From CAZOOR01 sp964581505 (GTDB taxonomy: Bacteria > Bacteroidota > Ignavibacteria > Kapaibacteriales > UBA2268): 64,000 nt of DNA. The position numbers and the translations under genes were made by a program. The notes under the pieces are model-generated. The model made no database searches. It saw nothing but the letters and a program-made list of their open reading frames with translations, and was not told the DNA's origin. The stretch spans positions 1-64,000 of the forward strand of contig CAZOOR010000001.1 of NCBI GenBank assembly GCA_964581505.1, given 5' to 3'. Below, piece by piece: positions 16,195 to 25,594 of this stretch (position 1 is the stretch's first letter; every line of letters begins with the position of its first letter).

Positions 16195-17571
16195 CTAATT
16201 GAATAATCTCATTATATCATTATAAAACACATAAGCCATTAACGCCAATAGTAAGAAAATACCAATATTCTGCACCGCAATTTTGAATTTTAAAGGTAGT
16301 TCCTTACCGATAATAGCCTCAATAATAATAAATACAATATGCCCGCCGTCAAGTGCCGGCAATGGCAGTATATTAATAATTGCCAAGGTGATTGAGAGCA
16401 TAGCAATGAAATTCAAAAATGCCTCGGCACCAAGTTGGGCATAGTCTCTTGCTCCTTTTGCAATCATTATCGGACCGCCTAAGGATTCTTTTGCAGATAT
16501 ATTACCTTTGAATATTTGTTTAATCGAATTAATAAACATTGTGCCGAAGTTTACAGTCCTTTTGGCACCTTCGGCAAGAGAGCCGAATAAGCCGTAGCTT
16601 TCGTTTATGATTTTAGATTTATTTGCTATGATAGGAGCAAAACCGATTTTACCCGTTTCGTCAACTTTTACATTTTTTGTAAACAACTGTCCGTTACGTT
16701 TCCAAGAGAGTTTTACTTCATCGTTCTTGTGCTGTTTTAATATACCTGTTAATTCGGTAAAGGCATTGATTTCTTCATCATTAACCGAAATGATAGTATC
16801 TTTATTCAGCAAACCCGCTTTTTCCGCATTACTGTTTGGTAGTACATTACCGATAACGATGAGAGTATTTTCCGGAACTAATCCCAAAGTCATTGAGCCT
16901 GTCATTGCTTTTAATAATTGTTTTCCGTCAGCATTTAATTTGATTCTCTCATTGTTTCTATTAATCACAATTGAGCGGGTATCGCCCAAATCTTCGAGAG
17001 CAATTTTCTCAAGGACTTGGTCCCAAGATTTTACGGAAGAATTATTTATTTCGATAATTTTATCGCCGGCTTGAATGCCAATCATCTGGGCAAGTGAACT
17101 ATCCTGAACAAATCCGACAGTAGTAGTCTGCAAGATTGTTTTACCTTCTATTAAACTGATGCCTGAATATATAGCAAATGCAAGAAGAATATTCATAATG
17201 ACGCCGGCACTAAGTACGAATAATTTTTGCCAAACATTCTTTGAGCGGAATTCCCATTCCTGTGGCTCGGTTTCCACCCAATCAGTGTCCATACTTTCGT
17301 CCACCATTCCGGCGATTTTCACATAGCCGCCGATAGGGAAGGCACTAACTCGATAGTCGCAGTGTCCGTTCCCGTTCCAATCTTCCGGTAATTTGCCGAA
17401 TGAAAAACCGTCAATTCTATTATATCCGAAAAGGCGTGGCCCCATACCGAAAGCAAAAGTATCTGTACGCATTCCGCTTAGGCGTGCCGCAAGGAAATGC
17501 CCCAATTCATGGATAAATACTAATATTCCGATTACAATTATAAAATAAAATAAGCTGCTTAAAAATTCCAT
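16195..17571 (-). CDS. rseP: RseP-type site-2 metalloprotease
   Basis: A 458-residue intramembrane zinc protease. The zinc-binding HELGH is at residues 21-25 in the first transmembrane helix. Two PDZ domains occupy about 145-215 and 230-310. The third zinc ligand is in NILPLPALDGGHIVF near residue 400, followed by the last transmembrane segments. In other bacteria this enzyme cleaves anti-sigma factors after a first periplasmic cut. The probable anti-sigma factor at 10320-11270 is a plausible but untested substrate. A 25-residue hydrophilic insertion with an NGNGHCDYR sequence sits between the first helix and the conserved GGYVKIAGM motif, as in many Bacteroidota homologues. Gene order dxr-rseP is common. 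Confidence 0.94.
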   Translation of the reverse strand: MEFLSSLFYFIIVIGILVFIHELGHFLAARLSGMRTDTFAFGMGPRLFGYNRIDGFSFGKLPEDWNGNGHCDYRVSAFPIGGYVKIAGMVDESMDTDWVETEPQEWEFRSKNVWQKLFVLSAGVIMNILLAFAIYSGISLIEGKTILQTTTVGFVQDSSLAQMIGIQAGDKIIEINNSSVKSWDQVLEKIALEDLGDTRSIVINRNNERIKLNADGKQLLKAMTGSMTLGLVPENTLIVIGNVLPNSNAEKAGLLNKDTIISVNDEEINAFTELTGILKQHKNDEVKLSWKRNGQLFTKNVKVDETGKIGFAPIIANKSKIINESYGLFGSLAEGAKRTVNFGTMFINSIKQIFKGNISAKESLGGPIMIAKGARDYAQLGAEAFLNFIAMLSITLAIINILPLPALDGGHIVFIIIEAIIGKELPLKFKIAVQNIGIFLLLALMAYVFYNDIMRLFN

Positions 17572-17597
17572 ATCTCTATCCGCTTTTTAATTTTTTT

Positions 17598-18752
17598 CTA
17601 ATAAATTAAAGATTTTACAAATTTTCTTGTTTCTTTATCTGTCTCAATTATTTCATCAATAGTAGGATTAGTAATAATATCCATACTATTCAAAGTCTTT
17701 TCCGTAACGCTTGATATGCCGTTAAATTTGATTTTTTGATTGAGAAAAGCATTGACTGCAATTTCATTAGCGGCATTAAGAATCGTAGGTGCTGTACCGA
17801 ATTTTTCAAGTGATTCATAAGCCAATCGCAAAGAGGGATAACGATTGAAATCCGGCTGTTCGAATGTTAGAGTCGTTACATCTTTGAAATCAAGTTTTTT
17901 GAAATTATACTTTTTCCTCTCGGGCAAATTCAAAGCATACGAAATCGGTATTCGCATATCGGGCATTCCGAGCTGTGCCTTCACCGACCCGTCAATAAAT
18001 TCGACAAGCGAGTGAATAATAGATTGCGGGTGAATCACTATTTCAATTTGTTCAAAATCAAGTCCGAACAACCAATATGCTTCAATAAGTTCAAAGCCCT
18101 TGTTCATCATTGTTGCGGAATCTATCGTGATTTTATTACCCATGGACCAGTTGGGGTGTGCAAGTGCCTGCTCAACAGAAATGCTTTCAAATTCTTCAAG
18201 TGGCAGGGAGCGGAATGGTCCTCCTGATGCAGTCAATATTATTTTACTTACTTCATCAATCGACTCACCGACAAGGCATTGCAAAATAGCACTATGCTCG
18301 CTGTCAATCGCACGTATTTTTACATTATACTTCTTTGCCTCGCTCATAATAACCGAACCGGCACTGACAAGTGTTTCCTTGTTCGCAAGTGCAATATCAT
18401 TTCCGTTTCTTATAGCAGACAAAGTGGGGACAACCCCCGCAAAACCTACTAATGCGGAAATTACAAGGTCATTAGTCGTATCCGATGCCGCTTCGATGAG
18501 TCCTTCTATTCCGAATAATATCTTGCCTTTGAATGATGTATTAGACTTAAACTCATTAAATGCTTTGTCATCAGTTATAACAACGCCCTTAGGTTGATAT
18601 TTTTCAATTTGTTGAGCAAGAATATCGATACGTTCATTAGTGGTCAAATATCTAACATTGAATTGTTCCAAATGATGGTTAATAACTTCTAAAGTCTGCA
18701 CACCGATTGAACCGGTAGAACCAAGTATTGAAACTGTTGTGCTTTTGCTCAT
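17598..18752 (-). CDS. dxr: 1-deoxy-D-xylulose 5-phosphate reductoisomerase
   Basis: A 384-residue NADPH-dependent enzyme that converts DXP to MEP in the methylerythritol phosphate isoprenoid pathway. The NADPH-binding motif is ILGSTGSIGVQTL. Catalytic and metal-binding stretches are DSEHSAILQCL, LTASGGPFR and HPNWSMGNKITIDSATMMNKGFE. The ATG at 18752 is chosen because the Rossmann strand then begins after seven residues, as is usual. Another in-frame ATG at 18773 would overlap rng by 20 bases. Second gene of the rng-dxr-rseP-surE operon. Confidence 0.96.
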   Translation of the reverse strand: MSKSTTVSILGSTGSIGVQTLEVINHHLEQFNVRYLTTNERIDILAQQIEKYQPKGVVITDDKAFNEFKSNTSFKGKILFGIEGLIEAASDTTNDLVISALVGFAGVVPTLSAIRNGNDIALANKETLVSAGSVIMSEAKKYNVKIRAIDSEHSAILQCLVGESIDEVSKIILTASGGPFRSLPLEEFESISVEQALAHPNWSMGNKITIDSATMMNKGFELIEAYWLFGLDFEQIEIVIHPQSIIHSLVEFIDGSVKAQLGMPDMRIPISYALNLPERKKYNFKKLDFKDVTTLTFEQPDFNRYPSLRLAYESLEKFGTAPTILNAANEIAVNAFLNQKIKFNGISSVTEKTLNSMDIITNPTIDEIIETDKETRKFVKSLIY

Positions 18753-18753
18753 A

Positions 18754-20424
18754 TTAGCTTTTTTTATATTCATTTGTTATATCTTTTTTTTGTCTTGCCG
18801 ATTCGATTTTAAAAGTATCAATCGGAATGTTCTCGTCTTGCACCAATTTGATTTTCACAAAGTATTTTAGCATTAGTCTTGACATTCGCGATAGGGCGCC
18901 TTCCGTCAGATATGCCGCAATATGAGGGTGAACAATCAAATTGATTTTGAACTCACGTGAATGTATTCTGAAATTTTTAAGCCAACGCTCTATTGTGTTG
19001 AACAGAACGGATTTCGATGCAATTCGTCCGGTGCCATGACATACAGGACAGGTATCGGTCAATTTTTCGGAAATATTCTGATTGATGCGTTGTCTGGTTA
19101 TTTGAAGAATGCAGAGTTCAGTAAGAGGATAAACTACCGTTTTAGAGCGGTCTCTACTCAATTCACGCCGCATTGTATCGAATATTTTCTTCTTATTCTC
19201 TCTTTTGTAAACATCAATAAAATCAATCAAAATCATTCCTGCCATGTCTCTTAGTCTTACTTGACGAGCAATTTCATGAATGGCTTCGAGATTTGTTTTC
19301 ATTGCGGTATTTTCCTGACGTTTTTCCGATGTGGATTTACCGGAATTGACATCAATTACATGCATTGCCTCTGTTTGTTCCAGAACAATAGAACCACCCC
19401 CGTGCAGATTAACTTTTGTTTTATATGTTTGCTCCAATTCCTTTTCGATACCGAAAGCGTCAAAAATCGGTCTCTTTTCAGAATAAAGTTCAATCTTATC
19501 CAAAAGATTGGGGGAAGACCACTTAATATAGCCACTAATTTCCTTGAACAATTTCTTGGAATCAACATGAACTTTTTCAATATCCTTATTAAATAAATCT
19601 CGGATAACGCTTGTTGCAAGTTCCATATCGTTATAAAGCAAAGTAGCACCATCGGCTATCTTGATTTTTTGTTCAATTTCACGCCAAGTTTTAACGAGTT
19701 GCTTCCAATCTCTAATAAGTTCTTTTTCATTCTTACCGCGAGCCGCTGTTCTGATAATACAACCCGAGCCTTTGGGTAGTGCCGTGCGAGCCAGATATCT
19801 CAGTCTCTTTCTTTCCTTGAAAGATGATATTTTCTTTGATATACCAATAATATTTTCAAATGGTAATAGTACTACATAGCGTCCTGGCAGTGATACTTTT
19901 GTGGTTACTTTCACTCCTTTCGAGCGATATGCTTCCCTAACGATTTGGACAATAATCTTCTGGTTTTCTTCAAGATTAATGTCAATAGGTCCGTTACGTT
20001 TTGTATAGAATACTGTCTGTGAAGTTTCAAATGATTTTTTATTATCAATCGATTTTTCGTCGTCTTCATCATCGCTAATATTTATTTCATCAAAAACATC
20101 TTCGTAATCGTCCGGCTCGTTTGACATTTCCTCGTCATCGGGCTTGTCTTCCTCATCTGTAATAAAATGCTCATAGGAGGAATCCTCGACATCTGAAAAA
20201 TGCAGAAATGCGTCCTGACCGAAGCCAATATCTACAAAAGCCGCATTAAGCCCGGGGACGACTTTTTTTACACGTCCCAAGTAGATATTACCAACAGAAC
20301 GTTCCTTATCGGGTGTCTCAATGAAAAATTCCGCTAACTTTCCATTCTCTGTAATTGCAATTCTTACTTCATTCAATGCGGAATTGATTACAATTTCTTT
20401 CCTTATTTTTTTGCCTTTACTCAA
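18754..20424 (-). CDS. rng: Ribonuclease E/G family endoribonuclease
   Basis: A 556-residue Rne/Rng-type endonuclease for rRNA maturation and mRNA decay. It has an N-terminal S1 domain (GNIYLGRVKKVVPGLNAAFVDIG, residues 46-68), the catalytic aspartates in HVIDVNSGKST and MILIDFIDVYKRENK, and a zinc-link CPVCHGTG motif. It lacks the long C-terminal scaffold of RNase E, so it is RNase G-like. A strongly acidic insertion of about 55 residues (81-135, rich in D and E) interrupts the S1 domain. First gene of the operon with dxr, rseP and surE. The SRP RNA gene lies 75 bases upstream on the same strand. Confidence 0.94.
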   Translation of the reverse strand: MSKGKKIRKEIVINSALNEVRIAITENGKLAEFFIETPDKERSVGNIYLGRVKKVVPGLNAAFVDIGFGQDAFLHFSDVEDSSYEHFITDEEDKPDDEEMSNEPDDYEDVFDEINISDDEDDEKSIDNKKSFETSQTVFYTKRNGPIDINLEENQKIIVQIVREAYRSKGVKVTTKVSLPGRYVVLLPFENIIGISKKISSFKERKRLRYLARTALPKGSGCIIRTAARGKNEKELIRDWKQLVKTWREIEQKIKIADGATLLYNDMELATSVIRDLFNKDIEKVHVDSKKLFKEISGYIKWSSPNLLDKIELYSEKRPIFDAFGIEKELEQTYKTKVNLHGGGSIVLEQTEAMHVIDVNSGKSTSEKRQENTAMKTNLEAIHEIARQVRLRDMAGMILIDFIDVYKRENKKKIFDTMRRELSRDRSKTVVYPLTELCILQITRQRINQNISEKLTDTCPVCHGTGRIASKSVLFNTIERWLKNFRIHSREFKINLIVHPHIAAYLTEGALSRMSRLMLKYFVKIKLVQDENIPIDTFKIESARQKKDITNEYKKS

Positions 20425-20498
20425 TCTATAATTTCTTTTGTTTTTATTATCTATTATTAGACGAATTAGTTCTATATTAATCTAACAAATAAAAAAAA

Positions 20499-20594
20499 GG
20501 TCAAGTTTACCGTGGCGCACTGAGAACAAACTTACCGTTGCTTCCTTCCGGACCTGGCGGGGTTGGGCTTGTCTTAGTCGCACGGGACTTGACC
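20499..20594 (-). ncRNA. ffs: Signal recognition particle RNA (small bacterial type)
   Basis: The minus strand contains the universally conserved SRP domain IV core, CAGGTCCGGAAGGAAGCAAC, folded as the usual hairpin with the GGAA tetraloop and symmetric internal loop. The outer ends GGTCAAGT and ACTTGACC pair, giving a molecule of about 96 nucleotides, the size of the 4.5S-like form without an Alu domain. The sequence after the 3' end on the minus strand is T8 (20491-20498), which acts as the terminator. It serves with Ffh in cotranslational membrane targeting. Confidence 0.96.
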
Positions 20595-20683
20595 CGAATA
20601 CAAATTTAGGAATATTTTGCTCAAAATGCAAATTTTGTTTTTCAATTTCGGGGAAAATGCTTAATTTTGTATTCTTATTTGAT

Positions 20684-20757
<74 letters not shown>

Positions 20758-20764
20758 CAAAAAA

Positions 20765-20792
20765 AGAGCCGTTTTTGACGGCTCTTTTTTTA
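20765..20792. terminator. Bidirectional terminator of tRNA-Arg and tlpA-like gene
   Basis: An 8-bp perfect stem AGAGCCGT / ACGGCTCT with a 5-base loop has a T7 run on the right and an A-run on the left. It ends the tRNA transcript and the convergent thioredoxin-like gene. Confidence 0.92.
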
Positions 20793-20810
20793 TTTATATA
20801 TATTGCTGTA

Positions 20811-21461
20811 TTATTGCAATACTCTGTTTACTGCGGCGAGGAATGTGTCATAATCACGCATTCCAACTATTGTTTCTGCAATCTTTCCGTCTTTACCGAT
20901 GATATATGTTGTTGGTACAGCATTGATACCGCCGTAGCGTCTTACAATATCATTCGAGGAATCAATAAACAGATAATAGGGCATATTCTGAGATTTTGCA
21001 AAATTTTCTACTTTTTTCAGTGCTGATGTAGGATTACGTTCCAAAGCAATACCAATCATTAAAAAATCTTTGCCTGCTAAATTTTTACTTAATTTTACCA
21101 AATCGGGAATTTCCATTCTGCACGGTGGGCACCAAGTTCCCCAGAAATTGAGTAGAACTACTTTTCCTTTTGTAACATCAGCAAAAGAAAAATCTTTGCC
21201 GTCTTCCTGCCATTTGAAATCTACCGCTTTACCTTTTCCCGGTGCTGCTCCTACGCTTGATATAGCATAGACTTTGGTTTGCACGGCATTGTCTTCGCTT
21301 GCTTCGCTTGTCGCTTGCTCGCTAACTGAACCGCTTGTGTTTGATAAAGCCAGGTCTGTTCCCGCTTTTACTTGCTCTTTATTATTTTCGCCGCAGGAAA
21401 TCATCAATGATGTTGCGACTACCATTATTGTTGCCAATGTAATAATTCTTATTACCTTCAT
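20811..21461 (-). CDS. TlpA-family thioredoxin-like lipoprotein
   Basis: A 216-residue periplasmic disulfide reductase. The lipobox MISC puts the acylated Cys at residue 23, followed by a Ser/Glu/Ala linker of about 45 residues. The thioredoxin domain (about 80-215) has the active site WGTWCPPC with Cys111 and Cys114, and the conserved cis-proline in AVPTTY. It follows ccmF by about 80 bases and is convergent with the tRNA gene, ending at a shared terminator. The context suggests the CcmG/ResA role of keeping apocytochrome c thiols reduced, though TlpA proteins with other targets look alike. Confidence 0.88.
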   Translation of the reverse strand: MKVIRIITLATIMVVATSLMISCGENNKEQVKAGTDLALSNTSGSVSEQATSEASEDNAVQTKVYAISSVGAAPGKGKAVDFKWQEDGKDFSFADVTKGKVVLLNFWGTWCPPCRMEIPDLVKLSKNLAGKDFLMIGIALERNPTSALKKVENFAKSQNMPYYLFIDSSNDIVRRYGGINAVPTTYIIGKDGKIAETIVGMRDYDTFLAAVNRVLQ

Positions 21462-21542
21462 TTAAAAAGTCCTTTATATTAAAATTATTAAAAAAAATAT
21501 TTTTATTCTTTAACGTAAATATATTTTTTATATTTGATAATA

Positions 21543-23864
21543 TTACGAAATAGAACTATTATTTTTCCCGTTTATTGTTTCTTCGGTTTCCGAGTTAGTA
21601 TATTTTCCTGCTTTGTTTTTACTTCTATATCGGAAAATAGGAATGAAAAAACCGAGAACTATTGCAATTACTCCCAGCCAAACAAGATTGATGAAAGGCT
21701 TGAATGTAGCATCTACATAGAATACTTCTTTGAATATCATCAGCTCTATTTCAGTTTGCGACATTTCTTTCTTAGGAGTAAAGCCTGTTACCATAATCTG
21801 TAAATCTGTTCCGGGTATCGGACGGGGAATTGGGTTCATCTTGTTTTCTTTCATATCCATTTCCATCTCCAGTGTGTCAAGCCTTATATTGTCATACATA
21901 TTATAGCTAACAATAACGCCGAATTTTTGAGGCTTACTTACTCCCGATGCTTGATGTGAGTGGGACATATTGAAAGTTAAAAATTTAACTACTATGTTAG
22001 TGTCAAAAGAAACTTTTACGGACTGTCCTTTTACTAGTACGGGTGCGGGTTCCATCTTCTCGAAGTCCCAATTTTTAGGCGAAATATACAAATCTTTGAG
22101 GAAATATCTTTTTATACCCGGTTCAAAATAGGGGGTTTCATAATTGTTGAAATCACTCCAATAGACAACGGGAGAAACATAATCAACACTTCCTTTGCCG
22201 TCATCTATTTTAATAACATACTCGTATTTCTCTCTGTCCTTAAAATTCTTTTCTATCTGATTTTTCTTAATAAGTGAATATTGATAATCGTCATTAATAA
22301 CAGTTTGCCCCATTCGCAGGGCTAATGGTTTTGTTTCGGAATACGTGCCGGAAGCAATGGCTCCCAAAATCAATGCCGATAGTCCCAAATGTGCGATAAA
22401 AGTGCCGGTGATTTTGGGATTCTTAAATATATTCCTGACTAATAAATCAATATTAATAAATAATGAAAACCAAGCAGACCAACCAAGTAACAAATAGGGG
22501 ATACTTCTAATTCCCATAAAATATGAAACAACTGCGGCAATTATGCTCAATATTAAATGTATAGATATTTTTTTGAATACATTCTTCCATTTGGATTTTT
22601 TCCATACTAAAAAGATTGAAACTGCATTTAGAAGAAGAATAAACAGTACAATCGGAGTCGAGAACTGGTCGTACTGCTTGGGCGATAATGCCGCTTTGGT
22701 ACTTACGAGAAAAGACGGTAGTATCGGGCGGGTCGTACCATAAATAATTAAAACAGTTAGACCGATAATAAGTATGGAACCGAGCGATAGCCACATTTCT
22801 TTCGAGCTGAATTGAAAACCGGTTTGGGTTTTAGGCATATCTTTCATTCTGAAAAACAGAATGACAAAACCACTTACAGTAAAAAATAGTAGCAAAAAGA
22901 GCAATAAGAAATTAACAATCTGTCCAGGGTCAACGAATGAATGAACAGAGGCATCTCCAAGTACTCCGCTTCTTGTCAAATATGTAGCAAACAGAACTAG
23001 TACAAAGCCAATAATAGCGAGAGCAAGATTTGTTTTTACTAACCCGCCTGTGTTTTTCTGTACAAGCATTGTATGAACTAATGCAACTGCGATTAACCAA
23101 GGGTGTAAGGAAGCGTTTTCGACTGGGTCCCAGCCCCAGAAACCACCCCAGCCAAGTGTTTCGTAAGACCAAAATCCACCCATCATTATGCCGAGTCCCA
23201 AAATACCAGCGGCAAACAAAGTCCAAGGTAATGCTATTTCAATCCATTTATGGTATTCCTTTCGGAGCATTCCGGCAATAGCAAAAATAAACGGTACTGT
23301 CATTGCCGCATAGCCGATAAATAGAATGGGCGGGTGTATTGCAATCCAGTAATTCTGTAAAATCGGATTAAGTCCTCTGCCTTCCGGTGGGGTAAAACCT
23401 ACTTTTAAGTTTTGGTCTCTGAATGTTTCCCAAATCATATTGAAAGGACTTTTTACAATCAAGATTAACAGAAGGAATACAATGATAAGCGAATAGATAC
23501 CCATTACTAAGGATTCGTAACCGTGCTTTCTGCTGTATGGCATTAGAAAAACACCCATTATTGCAAGTAGCAATGTCCATAGCAGAAACGAACCTTCCTG
23601 TCCTGCATAGAATGAGGAAATAAGCAGATGTAGGGGGAGATTAGTTGATGAATAACTCCAAATATATGTATATTGGAAATTATGAATCAATATATTATAA
23701 AATAAGAACATAGAAGCGGCAATAATTCCGCCTGTCAGGTAGAAATATAGATTGCGTCCTACTGCAAGATATTTTTCTTTTTCATTCTTTGCCGCCCAAA
23801 AATAGGCTCCTGTGGAACCTAATGCAACGACAAATAAAACATATATCAGTAATTTTCCAAACAT
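21543..23864 (-). CDS. ccmF: Cytochrome c heme lyase subunit CcmF
   Basis: A 773-residue polytopic protein that delivers heme to apocytochrome c. The tryptophan-rich WWD motif is GWGGFWGWDPVENASLHPWL near residue 230, with conserved histidines in flanking transmembrane helices. There are about 15 hydrophobic segments. A periplasmic domain of about 190 residues (roughly 555-740) precedes the last helix. It is longer than E. coli CcmF mainly through this domain. It lies 25 bases after ccmE in the ccmC-D-E-F order. Confidence 0.93.
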   Translation of the reverse strand: MFGKLLIYVLFVVALGSTGAYFWAAKNEKEKYLAVGRNLYFYLTGGIIAASMFLFYNILIHNFQYTYIWSYSSTNLPLHLLISSFYAGQEGSFLLWTLLLAIMGVFLMPYSRKHGYESLVMGIYSLIIVFLLLILIVKSPFNMIWETFRDQNLKVGFTPPEGRGLNPILQNYWIAIHPPILFIGYAAMTVPFIFAIAGMLRKEYHKWIEIALPWTLFAAGILGLGIMMGGFWSYETLGWGGFWGWDPVENASLHPWLIAVALVHTMLVQKNTGGLVKTNLALAIIGFVLVLFATYLTRSGVLGDASVHSFVDPGQIVNFLLLFLLLFFTVSGFVILFFRMKDMPKTQTGFQFSSKEMWLSLGSILIIGLTVLIIYGTTRPILPSFLVSTKAALSPKQYDQFSTPIVLFILLLNAVSIFLVWKKSKWKNVFKKISIHLILSIIAAVVSYFMGIRSIPYLLLGWSAWFSLFINIDLLVRNIFKNPKITGTFIAHLGLSALILGAIASGTYSETKPLALRMGQTVINDDYQYSLIKKNQIEKNFKDREKYEYVIKIDDGKGSVDYVSPVVYWSDFNNYETPYFEPGIKRYFLKDLYISPKNWDFEKMEPAPVLVKGQSVKVSFDTNIVVKFLTFNMSHSHQASGVSKPQKFGVIVSYNMYDNIRLDTLEMEMDMKENKMNPIPRPIPGTDLQIMVTGFTPKKEMSQTEIELMIFKEVFYVDATFKPFINLVWLGVIAIVLGFFIPIFRYRSKNKAGKYTNSETEETINGKNNSSIS

Positions 23865-23889
23865 AAATATCCAATTGATAAGTTCATAG

Positions 23890-24285
23890 TTAGTAGTTGT
23901 CGTTTTGCTTCAAATCGTCTATCTGACCTTCGTATTTTGACGGGCATTTTGTTAGTATATCCGTTGCATAGAATACATCGTTTTTGAATTTTCCCGTAAC
24001 GACAAAGTAATTGGCAATATTGAAGTTCTGCGGTTTCGGTCCGTTGAAAACAACTTTTACTTCTTTCTCTTTTTTGTCTTTCATATAGAAAACAAATAAA
24101 TTATCTTCGGGAGAATATTCCGTAGGTTTCTCTTTGAGCCACGAACCGGTAACTTGTACGGTTTTGTTTGTGCCTATGGCATCATCAAAATTCGCATATT
24201 CTATAGCGTTGGAATCAAGTGCAAGCACAGCCACAATAATGAAAACAGCCGCAACAATAATTCCTATAATATATTTTTTATTCAT
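23890..24285 (-). CDS. ccmE: CcmE heme chaperone, CxxxY variant
   Basis: A 131-residue heme chaperone: one N-terminal transmembrane anchor (residues 5-23) and a periplasmic OB-fold. Most CcmE proteins bind heme covalently through a histidine in HxxxY. Here the motif is CPSKY, with Cys114 and Tyr118, so it belongs to the CxxxY class known from Desulfovibrio and archaea (system I*). The ATG at 24285 is chosen over one at 24300, giving the compact MNKKYIIG start; the longer start would abut the upstream ccmD-like stop. Flanked by ccmD and ccmF. Confidence 0.9.
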   Translation of the reverse strand: MNKKYIIGIIVAAVFIIVAVLALDSNAIEYANFDDAIGTNKTVQVTGSWLKEKPTEYSPEDNLFVFYMKDKKEKEVKVVFNGPKPQNFNIANYFVVTGKFKNDVFYATDILTKCPSKYEGQIDDLKQNDNY

Positions 24286-24300
24286 TTTTTTCCTATTCAA

Positions 24301-24453
24301 TTATTCATTCGTAAAATTATCACTTTCGATAATCCGTTCAATTTTTTTTAAATTTCTTTCCATAATGAAAATATAGAATGCTATACCGAACCAAATAATC
24401 AGTACGATAATCAGCACAACGAATAATGTATTTTCAACTAAAAATTGGTACAT
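24301..24453 (-). CDS. ccmD: CcmD-like small membrane protein
   Basis: A 50-residue frame not previously obvious because of its size: MYQFLVENTLFVV starts at 24453 and the stop is at 24301-24303. It has one transmembrane helix (about residues 8-31) and a short basic tail (MERNLKKIERI) as CcmD has. It lies between ccmC and ccmE exactly where ccmD belongs, with 9 and 15 base gaps. In E. coli, CcmD helps release holo-CcmE from the CcmABC complex. Identification rests on position and topology since CcmD sequences are poorly conserved. Confidence 0.8.
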   Translation of the reverse strand: MYQFLVENTLFVVLIIVLIIWFGIAFYIFIMERNLKKIERIIESDNFTNE

Positions 24454-24462
24454 AAGTAAACC

Positions 24463-25494
24463 TTATAATATTTTATATTCGATTTTTTTAAGTCTGTATC
24501 TCAGATTGAGTAGCCAGAAGAATAACATACTGAATGCGGCAAAACCCATACTGAATGCTACTTGTTGCAAATAATTAAGCGTATTTTCTTGTGTGCTTAA
24601 TATTGGACCTGCTGTTGCGTCATTTTCAGAGCCGGGATGTAAGCCCGCAAGAATGCGTGGCAGTGCAAATACCAAAAATGGTACTGTAATAAATGCAATG
24701 ATTGAATAGACGGAGCTTAGTTTGGCTTTCAAGTCTTCGTTTTCAATTGCCGCACGTAGTGCAAAATACGCCCCGTAGATTAGTAATAATAAAAATATTG
24801 CGGTCTCACGCGGGTCCCAATTCCAGAATGAACCCCAATTAAGTTTAGCCCAAATCATTCCCGTTACAGTAGCTAAAATTGTAAATATAATTCCGATTTC
24901 CGCCGCTGATGAAGCCTTTAAATCGTAATCGGGATTACGTGTTCGCAAGTACTGTATTGCATAGAACATAGCAAAGAAATATGCTAATACGGAAATCCAA
25001 GCTACCGGTACGTGGAAATTCATTATTCTGATTTGCTCCTCAAGACCCGGGACTAGTGGGAACGTTAAGGGTGGATTTATGGAAACAGTTGAGCAATAAA
25101 TGAATACATCTTTTGTTCTATCATATTTGAATTTAACGACAAGTTTATTTCCGCTTGTAATTTCCTGAGGGAGTTTTTTGGATTTTATTATTAATGTTTC
25201 TCTTCTTTTATTTTGTAAAACATCTACTTTCCAAATTTTCTCTTTTTCAATATACTTAATGTTATTGGATATATTGACTAGCAAATTGCCGGAATAGTCG
25301 TCATAGGCATTAGCCAGATACTTTGCAGTAGCAAAATTTGCACCGATTGGCGGAATAAAAGTAACAAGAATAAGCAATAGCATTAAAGTAAATGCCAATA
25401 CCTTCCATATTAGTGGTTTGGGTCTATTTATTCCAGGGAACAGTCCAAGTATGATACCTAAAATGACACCCGAGGCTATTATTAAAGCTTTCAT
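24463..25494 (-). CDS. ccmC: Heme-handling protein CcmC with N-terminal extension
   Basis: A 343-residue protein. The C-terminal ~210 residues match CcmC: six helices, the WWD motif WGSFWNWDPRE near residue 225, and the conserved FHVPVAW and GLHPGSENDA histidine regions for heme ligation. The first ~130 residues are an extension with two membrane segments and a soluble beta-rich part (residues about 65-125), which is longer than in proteobacterial CcmC. It may act in heme delivery to CcmE. It is the first gene of the ccmCDEF unit. No ccmA or ccmB transporter genes and no ccmH are in the window. Confidence 0.9.
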   Translation of the reverse strand: MKALIIASGVILGIILGLFPGINRPKPLIWKVLAFTLMLLLILVTFIPPIGANFATAKYLANAYDDYSGNLLVNISNNIKYIEKEKIWKVDVLQNKRRETLIIKSKKLPQEITSGNKLVVKFKYDRTKDVFIYCSTVSINPPLTFPLVPGLEEQIRIMNFHVPVAWISVLAYFFAMFYAIQYLRTRNPDYDLKASSAAEIGIIFTILATVTGMIWAKLNWGSFWNWDPRETAIFLLLLIYGAYFALRAAIENEDLKAKLSSVYSIIAFITVPFLVFALPRILAGLHPGSENDATAGPILSTQENTLNYLQQVAFSMGFAAFSMLFFWLLNLRYRLKKIEYKIL

Positions 25495-25594
25495 AGTTTA
25501 TACTATCAACTATTTTTCTTTTTAGTAAAAAATTGAAACGAAAAATAAGTAATTTTCACTTGGCAAAAAAATTTTTTTAGGTATGCTAATCGTG

